A stretch of DNA of 64,000 bases, taken from positions 5,118,486 to 5,182,485 of the forward strand of contig NZ_LJYW01000001.1 of assembly GCF_001305515.1 (NCBI RefSeq). Direction: 5' to 3'. Each line of letters opens with the position of its first letter. Position 1 is the stretch's first letter. Positions 43,507-51,535 of the stretch are shown here, in pieces. This DNA comes from Prosthecodimorpha hirschii (GTDB lineage: Bacteria > Pseudomonadota > Alphaproteobacteria > Rhizobiales > Ancalomicrobiaceae). The notes beneath the pieces were generated by a model. It was not told the DNA's origin. It did not search any database and worked only from the letters and a program-made list of their open reading frames with translations. The position numbers and the translations under genes were made by a program.

Positions 43507-44523
43507 TCAGCCGAGCGCGGCCTTGACGCGCGCCGTGACGGCCTCGACCGAGATGCCGTAGCGGTCATGCAGGGTCGGCAGCGCGCCGGCATCCAGGAAG
43601 GCGTCCGGCAGGCCGATATGGTGCCAGCCGGCCGGCTGGACCCGGTTGCGCAACAGCGTCGAGGCGACCGCCTCGCCGAGCCCGCCGATCACGGTGTGGT
43701 TCTCCATCACGAAGACCGGCCGACCGGTCTTCGCCGCGGCCGCCACGATGGCCGCCTCGTCGAGCGGCTTGATGGTCGGCACATGCAGGATCGCGGCGTC
43801 GATGCGGTCGGCCTTGAGCCTTTCGGCGACCTCGTGGGCCCGCATGGTCATCAGCCCGGAGGTGATGAACAGGGCGTCGGCGCCGTCGCGCAGCAGCTTG
43901 GCCTTGCCGAGTTCGAAGCTGTAGCCGTACTCGTCGAGCACCAGCGGCACCTGCCCGCGCAGCAGCCGCATATAGACCGGCCCCTTGTGGTCGGCGATCG
44001 CCGGCACGATCTGCTCGATCTCGTGCGCGTCGCAGGGGTCGATCACCGTCATGTTCGGCATCGCCCGCATCAGCGCCAGATCCTCGGCCGCCTGGTGGCT
44101 CGGGCCGTAGCCCGAGGTCAGGCCCGGCAGGGCGACGACGATCTTCACGTCGCGGTTTTCCTCCGCGATCGTCTGGTGGATGAAGTCGTAGGCCCGGCGC
44201 GTGGCGAAGACCGCATAGGTGGTGGCGAAGGCCGTGAAGCCTTCCGCGGCCAGCCCCGAGGCGGCGCCGAACAGATTCTGCTCGGCCATGCCCATCTGGT
44301 AGAAGCGGTCCGGGAATTCCTTCGCGAAGATGTGCAGGTCGGTATACTTGCCGAGATCGGCCGTCATGCCGACGATGCCGGGCCGCGCGCGGGCGGCCTC
44401 GACCAGGGCGTGGCCGAACGGGGCGGGCTTGGTGCGCTGGCCCTCGCCGGCGATCGAGGCGATCATGGCGGAGGTGGTCAGGCGCGGCTTGCCGGAGGCG
44501 GCGGGAGCGGGTCTGGCGATCAT
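43507..44523 (-). CDS. transketolase, C-terminal subunit
   Basis: 338 residues corresponding to the central pyrimidine-binding and C-terminal domains of transketolase. DLGKYTDLHIFAKEFPDRFYQMGMAEQNLFGAASGLAAEGFTAFATTYAVFA contains the catalytic Glu. The C-terminal domain includes VFVMENHTVIGGLGEAV. Split transketolases act on unusual sugar phosphates, for example apulose-4-phosphate transketolase (AptAB) or sulfo-sugar transketolase; the substrate here is not determined. It is coupled by ATGA to the N-terminal subunit. Confidence 0.9.
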   Translation of the reverse strand: MIARPAPAASGKPRLTTSAMIASIAGEGQRTKPAPFGHALVEAARARPGIVGMTADLGKYTDLHIFAKEFPDRFYQMGMAEQNLFGAASGLAAEGFTAFATTYAVFATRRAYDFIHQTIAEENRDVKIVVALPGLTSGYGPSHQAAEDLALMRAMPNMTVIDPCDAHEIEQIVPAIADHKGPVYMRLLRGQVPLVLDEYGYSFELGKAKLLRDGADALFITSGLMTMRAHEVAERLKADRIDAAILHVPTIKPLDEAAIVAAAAKTGRPVFVMENHTVIGGLGEAVASTLLRNRVQPAGWHHIGLPDAFLDAGALPTLHDRYGISVEAVTARVKAALG

Positions 44524-45368
44524 GCGGGCCTCCCGGCATCGAGCGCGTCGAGCGCCAGGCGCCATTCGTGCGCCTCGACGCGGATGAAGTGGTTCTTCTC
44601 GCGCTGCTCCAGGAACGGCACGCCCTTGCCCATCAGGGTATCGGCGACGATCATGCGCGGCTTGCCCTCCGGGGCGGCCAGCGCCGCGTCGAAGGCGTCG
44701 CGGACCGCATCGAGGTCGTTGCCGTCGATGCGCCGGACCCACCAGCCGAAGGCCTCCAGCTTGTCGACCAGCGGCTCGAAGGCGGTCACCTGGGTCGACG
44801 GACCGTCGGCCTGCATGTTGTTCACGTCGACGACGGCGATCATGTTGTCGAGCCCGAATTGGGCCGCGGCCATGATCGCCTCCCAGACCGAGCCCTCGCC
44901 GAGTTCGCCGTCGGAGAACAGCGTGTAGACGCGGCTGTCCGAGCCCTTGCGCTTCAGCCCGAGGGCGCGGCCGACCGCGATCGACAGGCCGAGGCCGAGC
45001 GAGCCGCCGGACATCTCCATGCCGGGCGTGTAGGAGGCCATGCCGGACATCGGCAGGCGGCTGTCGTCGGAGCCGTAGCTCTCCAGCTCGCCCTCGGGGA
45101 CGATGCCGGCCTCGATCAGCGCGGCATAGAGCGCGATGGCATAGTGGCCGTTGGAGAGCAGGAAGCGGTCGCGGCCCTCCCAGTCGGGATCCTCGGCGCG
45201 CCAGCGCATGGCGTGGAAATAGGCGACCGCCAGCACGTCGGCGATGTCGAGCGCCTGGGCGATGTAGCCCTGGCCCTGGACCTCGCCCATCAGCACCGCG
45301 TTGCGGCGGATGCGATAGGCGCGGTCGGCGAGCGAGGTGTTGGGCAGGAGGGGCGCGGCCTCAGCCAT
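44520..45368 (-). CDS. transketolase, N-terminal subunit
   Basis: 282 residues with the thiamine diphosphate domain: RDRFLLSNGHYAIALYAALIEAG, MEMSGGSLGLGLSIAVGRALG, and the metal/cofactor motif FSDGELGEGSVWEAIMAAAQFGLDNMIAVVDVNNMQADG. It forms one active site with the C-terminal subunit encoded next. It overlaps the SDR gene by eight bases. Confidence 0.9.
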   Translation of the reverse strand: MAEAAPLLPNTSLADRAYRIRRNAVLMGEVQGQGYIAQALDIADVLAVAYFHAMRWRAEDPDWEGRDRFLLSNGHYAIALYAALIEAGIVPEGELESYGSDDSRLPMSGMASYTPGMEMSGGSLGLGLSIAVGRALGLKRKGSDSRVYTLFSDGELGEGSVWEAIMAAAQFGLDNMIAVVDVNNMQADGPSTQVTAFEPLVDKLEAFGWWVRRIDGNDLDAVRDAFDAALAAPEGKPRMIVADTLMGKGVPFLEQREKNHFIRVEAHEWRLALDALDAGRPA

Positions 45369-46113
45369 GGATCAGCATGCCCCCGTTCACGTCGATCACG
45401 GCGCCGGTGACGTAGGAGGAGAGATCGGAGGCGAGGAACAGGTAGCAGCCGGCCACGTCGGAGGCGTCGCCGAGGCGGGCGAGCGGGATGCCCTTGGCGA
45501 TCTCGACCCGCATCTCGTCGGTCAGCTTGCCGCCGGTGATGTCGGTCTGGATCAGGCCGGGGGTGACGCAGTTGACGCGGATGCCGTCCGGGCCGAGCTC
45601 GCGCGCCATCGCCTTGGCGAGGCCGAGCACGCCGGCCTTGGCGGCGGAATAGTGCGGGCCGCCGAAGATGCCGCCGCCGCGCTGCGCGGAAACCGACGAC
45701 ATGCAGGCGATCGAACCCTGCTTGCGCTCGCGCATGTGCGGAATGAACGCCTGCGACAGGAACAGGACGCCCTTGGTGTTGATGTCGAGGATGCGGTCCC
45801 AGCTCGCCTCGTCGATCTCCATGATCTTCACCGGCTGGGTCACGCCGGCATTGTTGATCAGGATGTCGACATGGCCGAAGGCGGCCAGAACGGCGGCCGC
45901 GGCGGCGTCGCAGGACGCCTTGTCGGCCACGTCGCAGCCGATGCCGACATGGCCGGTCCCGAGTTCGGCGGCGGCGGTCGCGGCGGCGGCGGCGTCGATG
46001 TCGAGAATGGCGACGCGGGCGCCGTGGGCGGCGAACAGTTTCGCCGTCGCCAATCCGATGCCGCGGCGGCTGGCGGCGCCGGAGATGACGGCTGTACGGC
46101 CTTCGAGAAGCAT
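45361..46113 (-). CDS. SDR family oxidoreductase
   Basis: 250 residues with a classical SDR layout. The cofactor loop is variant, reading SGAASRRGIGLATAKLF, with an extra Arg compared with TGxxxGIG. ILINNAGVTQPVKIMEID follows, then MSSVSAQRGGGIFGGPHYSAAKAGVLGLAKAM with the YxxxK active site, and a C-terminal VIDVNGGMLIHG. It is the first gene of the minus-strand catabolic operon and probably oxidises the entering polyol or sugar acid. A divergent LysR gene lies 217 bases away. Confidence 0.9.
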   Translation of the reverse strand: MLLEGRTAVISGAASRRGIGLATAKLFAAHGARVAILDIDAAAAATAAAELGTGHVGIGCDVADKASCDAAAAAVLAAFGHVDILINNAGVTQPVKIMEIDEASWDRILDINTKGVLFLSQAFIPHMRERKQGSIACMSSVSAQRGGGIFGGPHYSAAKAGVLGLAKAMARELGPDGIRVNCVTPGLIQTDITGGKLTDEMRVEIAKGIPLARLGDASDVAGCYLFLASDLSSYVTGAVIDVNGGMLIHG

Positions 46114-46153
46114 GGCGGTCCTGCCCTGATCTTGGTTTCTTGGTCGGCCGGGA

Positions 46154-46216
46154 TTGAACGGAATTCATCCCCCTCTGGCAAATGGCGATAATTCAGCCCC
46201 TGTTGAATCCAATTCA
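46154..46216. promoter_or_regulatory. clustered TGAA/TTCA inverted repeats, probable LysR-type operator
   Basis: The divergent gap holds TGAA-N5-TTCA (46155-46167), ATTCA-N8-TGAAT (46191-46208) and TGAAT-CCA-ATTCA (46204-46216). Repeated half-sites of one motif between a LysR gene and its likely target operon are what LysR-type control regions look like. Confidence 0.5.
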
Positions 46217-46330
46217 CCCCGGTCGCCGAAAGAGCGAAATATCGCACTGCACAACGGCTTCCGACGTCACATTGCGGTATTCCGCGGCGCCCTCTGGCCA
46301 GTGCGGCATGAATTTGATTGACTGCAGTTC

Positions 46331-47221
46331 ATGTTGTCGAACGTCTCCCTGCCGGGTCTCCGGGTCTTCGAGACCGTCGCGCGGCGCGGCTCTTTCAAGG
46401 CCGCGGCGGCGGAACTGAACCTGTCGGCGAGTGCGGTCAGCCATGCCATCACCAACCTCGAACGGGCGATGGGCGTCGCCCTGTTCGAGCGCGAGGCGCG
46501 CCCCGTGCGGCTGACGGTCAGCGGCGAGGTCTTCATGCGCCATGTCGCGGCCGCCTTCGACGAATTGCGCCGCGGCCTGGAAGTGGTGGCGGCCCAGCAG
46601 GGCCGGCAGGTGCTGCGGCTGCATTCGGCGCCGTCCTTCGCGTCGACCTGGCTGTCGCCGCGCCTGCCGCGCTTCCTCGCCGGGCATCCGGGCATCGAGG
46701 TGCGCCTGTCGGCGAGCACGGACTATTGCCGCTTCGACACCGACGATTTCGATGCCGACATCGTCTACGGCCCGGTCCGTGCCGCCGGCGTCGAGGCGAT
46801 TCCGGTCGCCGAGGAGACCGTGACGCCGCTCTGCGCGCCGGCTTTGGCGGCCCGGATCGCGACGCCGGCCGATCTCGCCGCCGTCAACCTGATCCTCAGC
46901 GACAACAAGCAGGTGCGCTGGCCGCACTGGTTCGAGGCGAACGGGCTCCGGATCGCGGCCCAGCACTCGATCCGCTTCGATCGCAGTTCGCTGGCGCTTG
47001 CCGCGGCGGCCGACGGGCTCGGCGTGGCGCTGGAGTCGACCCTGCTGGCCGAGCGCGACCTCGCCGCCGGCCGGCTGGTCGCCCCGCTTGCCGGGCGCAG
47101 CGCCGACCTCACCTATGTCGGCCACCATCTGGTCTTTCCGCGCGAGACCCGGCACCGCCGCGTGGTGCGCAGCTTCATCGAGTGGCTGCACAGCGAGGTG
47201 TCCGGCCGGCCCGGCGACTGA
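46331..47221 (+). CDS. LysR family transcriptional regulator (GcvA-like)
   Basis: 296 residues. The N-terminal helix-turn-helix is LPGLRVFETVARRGSFKAAAAELNLSASAVSHAITNLERAMGVALFEREARPVRLT, close to the GcvA group. The periplasmic-binding-like effector domain begins near 92. ATG 46331 has no clear Shine-Dalgarno sequence before it (TGACTGCAGTTC). It diverges from the SDR/transketolase/TRAP operon and is its likely activator. Confidence 0.9.
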   Translation: MLSNVSLPGLRVFETVARRGSFKAAAAELNLSASAVSHAITNLERAMGVALFEREARPVRLTVSGEVFMRHVAAAFDELRRGLEVVAAQQGRQVLRLHSAPSFASTWLSPRLPRFLAGHPGIEVRLSASTDYCRFDTDDFDADIVYGPVRAAGVEAIPVAEETVTPLCAPALAARIATPADLAAVNLILSDNKQVRWPHWFEANGLRIAAQHSIRFDRSSLALAAAADGLGVALESTLLAERDLAAGRLVAPLAGRSADLTYVGHHLVFPRETRHRRVVRSFIEWLHSEVSGRPGD

Positions 47222-47252
47222 CGCCGTCCGCTGCGGCATGCGCCGTTCGACG

Positions 47253-48143
47253 TCAGGCGGTCCCTCGGGCGGCGGCGCGGACCTCCGCCGTGCTTGCCGG
47301 CGCGCGACCCAGGGCACGGATGCGGGCGACCGCTGCCGTGACCAGTTCGAGATTGGTCGCCTCCGTGCCGAGCGGCGCATCCTCCAGGCCGACCCGGACA
47401 TGCCCGCCCGCCGCCACGGCCGGCTCGATCAGCGGCGCGATGTCGACGCCGAGGCCGGCCACCATCCAGGCCGCGCCGGGGGCGCACTCTTGCAGCAGGG
47501 CCAGATGGGCGTCGAGCGCGTAGCGCCGGGGCGGGAAGCCCCAGGCGAACTGGTCGGAGAACATCAGCCGGTAGACCGGCGCCGGCACGCCCGGGATCGC
47601 TGCGGCCAGCGCCGCGCCGAGGCGCGTGAAGCCGGGCTCGTAGATGGCATAGCTCGGCCGGATGCCGTGAGCGGCGGCGATCCGCAGGCCCTCGCGGACA
47701 TGGTCTTCCGGGTTCAGGTAGACGAAGCCCGTCTCGTCGGCGGCGATGCGGTCGAAGCGGGAGAAGTTGACCGAGCCCGGATCGCACACCGCCCACTCGA
47801 TCAGGCCGCGCCGGGCCAGTTCCTCGATATGGCGGAAGCGCTCGCGGGCGCCGGTCGGCTCGAAGACGCCGAGCCCCGACCCGGCCAGCGGGATGGTCGG
47901 ATAAGCGATCACGTCGACCTTGGCGCGCAGCCCCTCGATGATCCGGGCATAGAGCTCCCAGTCGTCCTTCTGCTTCCCGCTCGCCTCGTCATAGGCGTGG
48001 AAATGGACGATCGCCGCGCCCGCCTCGGCGGCTGCGACGCCCTCCGCGACGATCTCGGCGACCGTGATCGGCGCGCCCGGCTGCAGGCTGCGGCCCCAGG
48101 GCCCGTTCAATGCGACTTCCACCCAGACCGGTCGATCCGACAT
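47253..48143 (-). CDS. BKACE family beta-keto acid cleavage enzyme
   Basis: 296 residues of the former DUF849 family. VWVEVALNGPWG at the start, AGAAIVHFHAYDE near 42-54 with the metal-binding HxH, and PSYAIYEPGFTRLGAAL with the catalytic Glu region are visible, as is a late GGHVRVGLEDAPLGTEATN. These enzymes cleave a beta-keto acid with acetyl-CoA to give a CoA thioester and acetoacetate. The HFHAYDE motif is longer than the common HxHxR form, suggesting a different substrate class. Acetoacetate made here could feed the acetoacetate-CoA ligase at 37.4 kb, which is inference. Confidence 0.82.
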   Translation of the reverse strand: MSDRPVWVEVALNGPWGRSLQPGAPITVAEIVAEGVAAAEAGAAIVHFHAYDEASGKQKDDWELYARIIEGLRAKVDVIAYPTIPLAGSGLGVFEPTGARERFRHIEELARRGLIEWAVCDPGSVNFSRFDRIAADETGFVYLNPEDHVREGLRIAAAHGIRPSYAIYEPGFTRLGAALAAAIPGVPAPVYRLMFSDQFAWGFPPRRYALDAHLALLQECAPGAAWMVAGLGVDIAPLIEPAVAAGGHVRVGLEDAPLGTEATNLELVTAAVARIRALGRAPASTAEVRAAARGTA

Positions 48144-48200
48144 GTCGTTTCCCCCTATGGCGCCGTCGAGGGCGCTCTTCGCGGGCCGGCGGGATCGCCG

Positions 48201-48235
48201 CCGGACCGGACGGACGTCGTGTCCGTCCGGTCCGG
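48201..48235. repeat. 15-bp perfect inverted repeat
   Basis: CCGGACCGGACGGAC (48201-48215) and its inverted copy (48221-48235) flank GTCGT. It lies between the BKACE start and the LysR stop. Neither side has a T-run, so it is a hairpin of regulatory or mRNA-processing type rather than a standard terminator. Confidence 0.75.
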
Positions 48236-48333
48236 GATGCCACCGATCGGCGCTGCGCGACAGTGAAATAAGTTGCGATCGGTGTGAGAATTTCTCCAGG
48301 TCCGGCCGCTGCTGCGATCTGGGGTGGAGTTCC

Positions 48334-49254
48334 TTAAGGGGACTGCGCGGATACTGCGGCCGGCTCGGCGGTCTTGCCGACCGATTTGCGCATCTCGGCG
48401 AGCAGCCAGTCGACCAGCTTGCGCAGATCGCCCCTGTGGCGCAGATGCGGGGCGATCCACAGGCTCAACTGATGCGGTCCGGCGACGAAATCGCAGGGCG
48501 CGACCAGATGGCCCGACGCGATCTCGCCCTGCACCAGGAGGCGCGGCACCATGGCGACGCCGAGCGCGCAGGCGGCGGCCTGGATGACCAGATAGAAATG
48601 CTCGTAGCGGTCGTGCGGCCGGATCTCCAGGTCCGGCCGGCCGATCGCCTGCGCCCATTGCGCCCAGGCGTCCGGCCGGGTCGCGGTCTCGAGGATATGG
48701 GCGCGCAGGAAGTCCTCCGGTCCGGCGATGCCGATGCGGGCCGCATAGTCGGGATGGCACACCGGACCGATCTCCTCGTTGACCATCGGCCGGACCACCA
48801 TGTCGTCGGCCGGCTGGTACATGCTGTTGCGGATCGCCACGCTGATCTCGTCGCGGCCGAGATCGACCCCGCCATAGTTGACGTTGAGGCGCAGCTCGAC
48901 ATCGGGATGCTTCTGCTTGAAGTCGCCGAGGCGGGGGATCAGCCAATACATCATGATCGTCGCCGAGCACGACAGGGTCAGCGGGCTCGGCTTCAGCCGC
49001 GAGACGCCGAGATGGATCAGGTTGAAGGCCTCGGCCAGCGTCGTGGCCAGGCGGGCGCCCTCGGCCGTCGCCTCGACCGCGTGCGGCAGCCGGCGCAGCA
49101 GCGCGAGCCCGAACTGATCCTCGAGCAGCTTGATGTGCCGGCTGATGGCGCCGTGGGTGACGCCGAGTTCGCTCGCCGCCGCGCTCATGCTGCCGAGCCG
49201 CGCGGTCGCCTCGAAGGCCCGAAACGCATTGAGCGGAAGCCGTGCGCTGGACAT
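48334..49254 (-). CDS. LysR family transcriptional regulator (GcvA-like)
   Basis: 306 residues. LPLNAFRAFEATARLGSMSAAASELGVTHGAISRHIKLLEDQFGLALLRRLPHAVEAT is the DNA-binding domain and the rest is the effector-binding domain. ATG 49254 (MSSARLPL) is preferred over the frame start at 49308, because family members begin two to six residues before the LPLNALRAF motif. It is divergent from the TRAP/RuBisCO-like cluster and probably controls it. Confidence 0.9.
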   Translation of the reverse strand: MSSARLPLNAFRAFEATARLGSMSAAASELGVTHGAISRHIKLLEDQFGLALLRRLPHAVEATAEGARLATTLAEAFNLIHLGVSRLKPSPLTLSCSATIMMYWLIPRLGDFKQKHPDVELRLNVNYGGVDLGRDEISVAIRNSMYQPADDMVVRPMVNEEIGPVCHPDYAARIGIAGPEDFLRAHILETATRPDAWAQWAQAIGRPDLEIRPHDRYEHFYLVIQAAACALGVAMVPRLLVQGEIASGHLVAPCDFVAGPHQLSLWIAPHLRHRGDLRKLVDWLLAEMRKSVGKTAEPAAVSAQSP

Positions 49255-49277
49255 GGGAACCTGCCGCAAGCCTGGGT

Positions 49278-49296
49278 CTGTCAGATTTCCTAACAG
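49278..49296. promoter_or_regulatory. LysR-type T-N11-A box
   Basis: CTGT (49278-49281) and ACAG (49293-49296) are separated by 11 bases, the classical LysR recognition pattern. It sits 24 bases from the LysR start and about 100 bases before the first plus-strand start, suited to autoregulation and divergent activation. Confidence 0.45.
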
Positions 49297-49379
49297 GCCC
49301 TTGCGCATATTTCCAGTCCCGCACCGGCCCGGCGCCCCTTAGGGTGGCGAACAACAAACAAGATATCAGGGAGAGAACC

Positions 49380-49442
49380 ATGGCGCTTGCCGCCCGAGGA
49401 GCCGGACCGTCCCGCGATGCCGGGTCCTTGTCACCTCGATAA
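49380..49442 (+). CDS. 20-codon leader peptide candidate
   Basis: GGGAGAG is ideally placed before ATG 49380, opening a frame of 20 residues rich in Ala, Arg and Ser that stops at 49442. It precedes a 26-bp palindrome and the TRAP gene. It could be a leader peptide for attenuation or coupling, or a relic of a gene whose body was lost. I recognise no protein family. Confidence 0.35.
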   Translation: MALAARGAGPSRDAGSLSPR

Positions 49443-49455
49443 GACGAGCCTGAAT

Positions 49456-49481
49456 GTGCGGCCGGCCGCGGCCGGCCGCAC
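49456..49481. repeat. 26-bp perfect palindrome in the TRAP gene leader
   Basis: Every base of 49456-49481 is self-complementary; the half is GTGCGGCCGGCCG. It starts 14 bases after the stop of the 20-codon frame and lies 98 bases ahead of the TRAP start. It is built of GGCCGG/GCGGCC units and would fold into a very stable RNA hairpin. Confidence 0.85.
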
Positions 49482-49578
49482 CACGCCCTTCCCGAACGCC
49501 GTGCCGTCCGACCGTCTCCGCATCCCGCGGCGCCGGAACGGGAGCGGCTTGCCGTTCCGATCGAGAGAGTTGCCCAGG

Positions 49579-51462
49579 ATGTCGGCCGTCCCCCACGAAC
49601 ATGCCACCGGCTACGCCGTATCGCCCGCAGGGTCCCCGTCCTCGCTGCTGACGGTGGCGGACCGCCTCGTCGGCAATCTGGTCGAGGCCGCCGCCGCCTT
49701 GCTGGTCGCCGCCGAGATCGTCGTGCTCTTCGCCGGCGTGCTCAGCCGCTACGTCTTCCACAGCCCGATCGTCTGGTCGGACGAACTGGCCTCGATCCTG
49801 TTCCTCTGGCTTGCCATGCTCGGCTCGGTGGTCGCCTTCCGCAAGGCCGAGCACATGCGCATGACCGCGCTGGTGGCGAAGTCGGGCGCGCGGCTGCAGC
49901 CCTTCTTCGAGATGCTCGCGCTCGCCGCCAGCCTCGCCTTCCTGATGCTGACGATCGGCCCGGCCCTGAGTTTCGCCGAGGACGAGATCGCGATCACCAC
50001 GCCGGCCCTGGAGATCTCCAATGCCTGGCGCGCCGCCGCATTGCCGATCGGGATCGGCCTGATGCTGTTCTCCGGCCTGATCCGCGCCCTGCAGTCGCCG
50101 CACCGGATCGCGGTCGTGCTCGCGGTCGTGATCGTCGCGGCGGTCGGCCTCGGCTTCTGGGCCGCCGGCGGCATGCTGCCGAAGCTCGGCCACTACAACC
50201 TGCTCCTGTTCTTCGTCGGTCTGGTCGGCGCCCTGGTCTTCTCCGGCGTGCCGATCGCCTTCGCCTTCGGGCTGGCGACCTTCGGCTATATCGCGCTCGC
50301 CACCAAGCTGCCGGTGATGGTCGTGATCGGCCGCATGGACGAGGGCATGAGCCATCTGATCCTGCTGGCCGTACCGCTCTTCGTCTTCCTGGGCCTCTTG
50401 ATCGAGATGACCGGCATGGCGCGCGCCATGGTCGGCTTCCTGGCCAGCCTGCTCGGCCATGTCCGCGGCGGCCTGTCCTATGTGCTGGTCGGCGCGATGT
50501 ATCTGGTCTCCGGCATCTCCGGCTCGAAGGCCGCCGACATGGCCGCCGTCGCCCCGGTTCTGTTCCCGGAGATGAAGGCGCGCGGCGCCAAGGAGGGCGA
50601 TCTGGTCGCGCTCCTGTCGGCGACCGGCGCGCAGACCGAGACCATCCCGCCGTCGATCGTGCTGATCACCATCGGGTCGGTCACCGGCGTGTCGATCTCG
50701 GCCCTGTTCACCGGCGGCCTGCTGCCCGGCCTGGTGCTCGGCCTGACGCTGTGCTCGCTGGTCTGGTGGCGCTACCGCGACGAGGACCTGAGCGGCGTGG
50801 CCCGGCCGTCCTCGAAGACCATCGTGAAGGCCCTGGTGATCGCCTTTCCGGCGCTGCTGCTGCCCTTCGTCATCCGCGCCGCGGTGGTCGAGGGCGTCGC
50901 CACCGCGACGGAAGTCTCGACCATCGGCATCGTCTATGCGGTGCTGGCCGGCGTGCTGATCTACCGGCAGTTCCCGCTCAAGCGGCTCTATCCGATGCTG
51001 GTGGCGACGGCGGGCCTGTCCGGCGCGATCCTCCTGATCATCGGCGCGGCGACCGGCATGGCCTGGGCGCTGACCCAGTCCGGCTTCTCCGCGACGCTCG
51101 CCGCCGCCCTGAAGGGCCTGCCGGGCGGGGCGCCGATCTTCCTGATCGTCTCGGCGGTCGCCTTCATCATCCTCGGCTCGGTCCTGGAAGGCATCACGGC
51201 CATCGTCCTGTTCGGGCCGCTGATGTTCCCGATCGCCCGCCAGGTCGGCGTGCATGAGGTCCACTACGCCATGGTGGTGATCCTGGCCATGGGCATCGGT
51301 CTGTTCGCCCCGCCCTTCGGCGTCGGCTACTACGCCGCCTGCGCGATCAGCCGGATCCATCCGGACGCGGGCATCAAGCCGATCGGCGGCTACATCGTCG
51401 CCCTGATCGTCGGCCTCGCGCTGGTGATCGCGATCCCCTGGATTTCCATCGGCTTCCTCTGA
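49579..51462 (+). CDS. fused TRAP transporter permease (DctQ-DctM)
   Basis: 627 residues. The first part (about 30-200) is the small subunit: VAAEIVVLFAGVLSRYVFHSPIVWSDELASILFLWLAMLGSVVAFRKAEHMRMTALV. The large subunit follows from about 220: VGLVGALVFSGVPIAFAFGLATFGYIAL, LLIEMTGMARAMVGFLASLLGHVRGGLSYVLVGAMYLVSGISGSKAADMAAVAPVL. It would import an organic acid or sugar acid with the two binding proteins encoded downstream. ATG 49579 is chosen because the frame upstream is Arg/Pro-rich and hydrophilic. Confidence 0.93.
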   Translation: MSAVPHEHATGYAVSPAGSPSSLLTVADRLVGNLVEAAAALLVAAEIVVLFAGVLSRYVFHSPIVWSDELASILFLWLAMLGSVVAFRKAEHMRMTALVAKSGARLQPFFEMLALAASLAFLMLTIGPALSFAEDEIAITTPALEISNAWRAAALPIGIGLMLFSGLIRALQSPHRIAVVLAVVIVAAVGLGFWAAGGMLPKLGHYNLLLFFVGLVGALVFSGVPIAFAFGLATFGYIALATKLPVMVVIGRMDEGMSHLILLAVPLFVFLGLLIEMTGMARAMVGFLASLLGHVRGGLSYVLVGAMYLVSGISGSKAADMAAVAPVLFPEMKARGAKEGDLVALLSATGAQTETIPPSIVLITIGSVTGVSISALFTGGLLPGLVLGLTLCSLVWWRYRDEDLSGVARPSSKTIVKALVIAFPALLLPFVIRAAVVEGVATATEVSTIGIVYAVLAGVLIYRQFPLKRLYPMLVATAGLSGAILLIIGAATGMAWALTQSGFSATLAAALKGLPGGAPIFLIVSAVAFIILGSVLEGITAIVLFGPLMFPIARQVGVHEVHYAMVVILAMGIGLFAPPFGVGYYAACAISRIHPDAGIKPIGGYIVALIVGLALVIAIPWISIGFL

Positions 51463-51535
51463 AAACCGCCGCCGTCCCCCGGCGACCGCACAACCCGGCG
51501 CGCAGTCCGGATCAAAACAGGATTAGGAAACGCAC

